Shown one piece after another: positions 61,625 through 64,000 of a stretch of 64,000 nucleotides of DNA. This DNA comes from Dyella subtropica (GTDB lineage Bacteria > Pseudomonadota > Gammaproteobacteria > Xanthomonadales > Rhodanobacteraceae): the NCBI RefSeq assembly GCF_026283965.1, contig NZ_JAPDPD010000014.1, positions 1 to 64,000 on the forward strand, read 5' to 3'. The position numbers were made by a program, and so were the translations under genes. Every line of letters begins with the position of its first letter. The first letter of the stretch is position 1. The notes beneath the pieces were generated by a model, which was not told the DNA's origin, made no database searches, and was given only the letters and a program-made list of their open reading frames with translations.

Positions 61625-62608
61625 ATGTACCTGTCTTCGCTCGCCGAGCTGGCGCTCGGCAGTCGTCTCAAAGCACTCAGCGATCACTTTTACGGTGCAG
61701 CCGACGAGGTTTATCGCGCCTGCAACGCGCAGATCGAATCGCGCTGGTTCCCGGTGTTGCGCTATCTGTGGGAAAACGGGCCAAGCACGGTTGGCGATGT
61801 GGCGTCCGCCATCGGCCAGACCCACTCCGCCGTCAGCCAGCTGGCTGACAAGCTGGTGCGCGCCGGCATGCTCAGGCGCAAGCGCGATCCCGCGGACGGT
61901 CGGCGCAGCGTGCTCACTCTCACGGATAAGGCGAACCGTTCGTTGTCCGGGCTCGGTTTGATCTGGTGTTCGATCCGGCGCGGCGCGGTGGCGGCGCTGG
62001 GAAGCGAGGGCGAAAAACTGCTGTCGGCGCTGGCTGCGTGCGAGAAGGCCCTGCAGGAACGGCCGATCGTCGACACCATCCTGGCCGAGCACGCCGCGCT
62101 GAGCTCCGCGCCGCTGGAGATCGTGCCTTACGAGCCTGTGCTGGCCGGGCACTTCTATCGCCTCAATGCGCAATGGCTGCAGCGGCACTTCCAGTTGGAG
62201 GAGATCGATCGCCAGATGTTGAGCGACCCGGAGCGTTATGTATTGGCGCCTGGTGGGGTGCTGCTGTTCGCCCGGCTGGGCGGCGAGGTCATCGGCACCT
62301 GCGCCTTGCTGCAGGAATCGCCGGGTGTGTACGAGCTCTCGAAGATGTGTGTGGACGAGACCTTCCGAGGGCTCGGCGCCGGCCGGCAGCTGCTCGATGG
62401 CGTGATCGCCGAGTTTCATCGGCGCGGCGGGAAGGAGCTGTTCCTGGAATCCAATAGCCGCTTGAAGACCGCACTGCGCATGTATGAGCAGGCGGGTTTC
62501 GTCATGCAGCCGGGCACGCGGGCAGGCTCGCACTACGAGCGGGCCGATGTGTACATGATTTACGCGCCGCCGACAGCGTCGGTGCGAAAGAAGGCGCGCA
62601 AGAGCTGA
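61625..62608 (+). CDS. MarR-GNAT fusion protein
   Basis: A 327-residue two-domain protein. Residues 1-155 form a MarR winged helix (FPVLRYLWENGPSTVGDVAS, HSAVSQLADKLVRAGML, RDPADGRRSVLTLTDKA). Residues 165-315 form a GNAT acetyltransferase with the acetyl-CoA loop VDETFRGLGAGRQLLDGVI and a C-terminal YEQAGF motif. It may regulate its own gene and acetylate a small molecule or protein that acts as signal. A hairpin at 62624-62650 follows. Confidence 0.9.
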   Translation: MYLSSLAELALGSRLKALSDHFYGAADEVYRACNAQIESRWFPVLRYLWENGPSTVGDVASAIGQTHSAVSQLADKLVRAGMLRRKRDPADGRRSVLTLTDKANRSLSGLGLIWCSIRRGAVAALGSEGEKLLSALAACEKALQERPIVDTILAEHAALSSAPLEIVPYEPVLAGHFYRLNAQWLQRHFQLEEIDRQMLSDPERYVLAPGGVLLFARLGGEVIGTCALLQESPGVYELSKMCVDETFRGLGAGRQLLDGVIAEFHRRGGKELFLESNSRLKTALRMYEQAGFVMQPGTRAGSHYERADVYMIYAPPTASVRKKARKS

Positions 62609-62623
62609 GCGGCCCCGCAAAGC

Positions 62624-62650
62624 AACATCCCGGCTTGCGCCGGGATGTTT
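62624..62650 (+). terminator. Probable terminator of the MarR-GNAT gene
   Basis: AACATCCCGGC and its complement (62624-62634 with 62639-62649) around a TTGC loop, followed by a short TTTGTG. It can also serve clp, which converges from the right. Confidence 0.7.
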
Positions 62651-62678
62651 GTGCAAGAGTGAGCAGTGAAGCTGGCGC

Positions 62679-63374
62679 TTAGCGCGTGCCTCGCACCACG
62701 ATGGTCTTGCCAGCCACGTCGATCATCCCCTGCTCCTCCAACTGCTTGAGCACGCGGCCCACCATTTCGCGCGAGCAGCCGACGATGCGGCTCACTTCCT
62801 GGCGCGAGATGCGGATCTGGGTGCCTTCCGGGTGGCTCATGGCGTCCGGCTCCTGGCACAGATCCAGCAGCGTGCGGGAGATGCGGTTGGTGACGTCCAT
62901 GAAGGCCATGCGGCTGACCTGGCGTGAGGTGCGCAGCAGGCGATGGGTGAGCTGTGAGCCGATGGCGAACAGGATCTTCGGGCATTCCTCACGCAGCGGG
63001 CCTTCCATCAGATGGAACAGGCGCTCGTAGCTGATTTCGGCCATTTCGCACGGCGTGCGGGTGCGCACCATGGATTCGCGCTGCGCCTGCTCCACAAATA
63101 GGCCCATTTCGCCGATGAACTGGCCACGGCTGAGGTAGGCCAGGATCAGCTCCCGCCCCTGCTCGTCCTCGGTGCAGACGGCCAGCGAGCCGTCGATGAT
63201 GTAGTACAGCGTATTGGCCGGGTCGCCCGGACGGATGATGGCCGTCTTGCCCGGGTAGCGACGGCGGTGGCAGAGGGCCAGGAACCGCTCCATCGACGCC
63301 GGGTCAGGCGCAAAGTTGGCAGGAGCCTGGGATCGTTCAAAAGCTTGTTGTAGTTGGTATTTGAGTTGCGCCAC
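62679..63374 (-). CDS. clp: CRP-like global regulator Clp
   Basis: A 231-residue CRP/FNR-family regulator. The cyclic-nucleotide fold has RPGDPANTLYYIIDGSLAV and GQFIGEMGLF; the C-terminal helix-turn-helix is RISRQEVSRIVGCSREMVGRVLKQL. In Xanthomonas, Clp is inhibited by c-di-GMP and controls virulence and motility genes; the Glu linked to that binding (E99 in Xanthomonas) aligns with E100 here from memory. Clp is divergent from speD, as in xanthomonads. Confidence 0.93.
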   Translation of the reverse strand: MAQLKYQLQQAFERSQAPANFAPDPASMERFLALCHRRRYPGKTAIIRPGDPANTLYYIIDGSLAVCTEDEQGRELILAYLSRGQFIGEMGLFVEQAQRESMVRTRTPCEMAEISYERLFHLMEGPLREECPKILFAIGSQLTHRLLRTSRQVSRMAFMDVTNRISRTLLDLCQEPDAMSHPEGTQIRISRQEVSRIVGCSREMVGRVLKQLEEQGMIDVAGKTIVVRGTR

Positions 63375-63653
63375 GATCTGTCCTAACGAAGTAGGGTCAA
63401 GCCTGCCGCCAAAGCGGCAGGGCTCGCAGGTCTAAATCAGTCCCCGCGGCATTATGGCAAACAAGTCGAGCCTGCCAAGGTTCAGTTTTTCCTTTTTTTG
63501 CCGCATACTTCACGATCTTTCGGTCGCGACCCCTGTCGCATGCCGGTCACAAGGGTCGCGGAAGCTTGATGCTTTCGCGTCGAACTATCCAGCGGGGACC
63601 CTTGTCGCTAACCCGCCTCTGCTGCTGGCCTCATTCCGGCCTGGAGAGTCGCT
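63375..63653. promoter_or_regulatory. Divergent clp/speD control region
   Basis: 279 bases between the divergent starts. There is a T-rich tract (TTTTTCCTTTTTTTG near 63485-63500) and a short inverted GCCTGCCGC/GCGGCAGGGC near 63400-63422. I cannot pick convincing -35/-10 boxes and see no clear CRP-type half-sites. An open frame at 63454-63660 does not look like a protein. Confidence 0.5.
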
Positions 63654-64000
63654 GTGGTGAAACCACTCCCGCGCCTGCGTCTGCAAGGCTTCAACAACCT
63701 GACCAAGGCTTTGAGCTTTAACATCTACGACATCTGCTATGCGGTGTCGGAAGAGCAGCGCCAGCGCTATATCGAATACATCGATGAGCAGTACGACGCC
63801 GATCGTCTGACCCAGATCCTGACGGATGTGGCGGAGATCATTGGCGCCAACATCCTAAACATTGCGCGTCAGGACTACGATCCGCAAGGGGCTTCGGTCA
63901 CGATCCTCATCTCCGAGGAGCCCGTGATCGAGAAGCTGGGTCGCGACACCATCTCCGGTGCCGTGGTCGCGCACATGGACAAGAGCCACATCACCGTCCA
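63654..64000 (+). CDS. speD: S-adenosylmethionine decarboxylase proenzyme (partial)
   Basis: The first 115 codons of SpeD are in the window: [20 protein letters not shown], then [40 protein letters not shown] and [12 protein letters not shown]. The last part precedes the Lys-Ser processing site that gives the pyruvoyl group, so that lies past the end of the window. It makes decarboxylated SAM for spermidine. GTG at 63654 is preceded by GGAGAG (63643-63648); the start is inferred from homologues beginning (M)VKPLPRL. Confidence 0.93.
   Translation, partial: MVKPLPRLRLQGFNNLTKALSFNIYDICYAVSEEQRQRYIEYIDEQYDADRLTQILTDVAEIIGANILNIARQDYDPQGASVTILISEEPVIEKLGRDTISGAVVAHMDKSHITV

Noticed and set aside
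63454-63660. 68-codon ORF upstream of speD
   Set aside because: It runs through the speD leader and overlaps its start; no family or ribosome-binding site.

Overview
The window is a high-GC gammaproteobacterial chromosome segment, most likely from the Xanthomonadales/Lysobacterales and probably a Rhodanobacteraceae genus such as Dyella, Rhodanobacter, Luteibacter or Frateuria. The supporting signs are a Clp-type CRP homologue divergent from speD, a trpE / trpG-trpD-trpC arrangement near rpe, a UmuD-ImuA-ImuB-DnaE2 mutagenesis cassette, an Oar-like TonB receptor, and an E3 subunit carrying its own lipoyl domain. I see no rRNA, tRNA, CRISPR array, phage or intact insertion sequence. The genus is an inference.

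Layout. 1-9.3 kb: a membrane-anchored LytTR regulator followed by small envelope, redox and stress proteins (two lipoproteins, a diiron ferritin-like protein, UspA, a glycine-zipper protein, an exported BCP peroxiredoxin, DUF2884, DUF2383, DUF924 and two DUF2845 proteins). 9.4-14.9 kb: an LtrA-type membrane protein whose 3' end lies in a 318-bp tandem duplication, ketopantoate reductase overlapping an FAD dehydrogenase, and a second DUF2884 protein. 15.4-21.1 kb: two MscS channels interleaved with the E2 and E3 subunits of pyruvate dehydrogenase. 21.2-24.4 kb: three paralogous single-pass membrane proteins around a DapB-like reductase with an altered active site. 24.5-36.4 kb: TonB receptor, DinB, a DJ-1/PfpI protein, two small ABM-fold proteins, an APC permease, a LysR/SDR divergent pair and a GH50-like glycosidase lipoprotein. 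37.0-42.9 kb: the SOS mutagenesis operon. 43.7-49.6 kb: a zinc-ribbon SDR, small membrane proteins, purC, a cytochrome c / DjlA pair, and rpe. 50.3-54.6 kb: a Sel1-like protein and a two-component system of the 'dedicated sortase' type without a sortase nearby. 55.9-60.8 kb: trpE, a UbiC-like exported protein, trpG, trpD and trpC. 60.8-64 kb: a HAD phosphatase, a MarR-GNAT fusion with a likely operator, clp and the start of speD.

The most unusual content is non-coding. At least four elements (1-234, 15002-15321, 18111-18380, 38221-38383), plus a related hairpin at 42974-43059, are built of nested inverted repeats. Arm sequences differ between copies but stay complementary within each copy, while short core motifs are shared. 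Three copies lie directly against or just before start codons, and one sits inside the imuA-imuB-dnaE2 operon. A second, smaller hairpin class (36941-36969, 43682-43712) keeps its 17-nt loop and swaps its stem. GTAG-type REP sequences and a longer dispersed repeat are also present. I know of no described family that matches the nested-palindrome elements, but I could not search for one.
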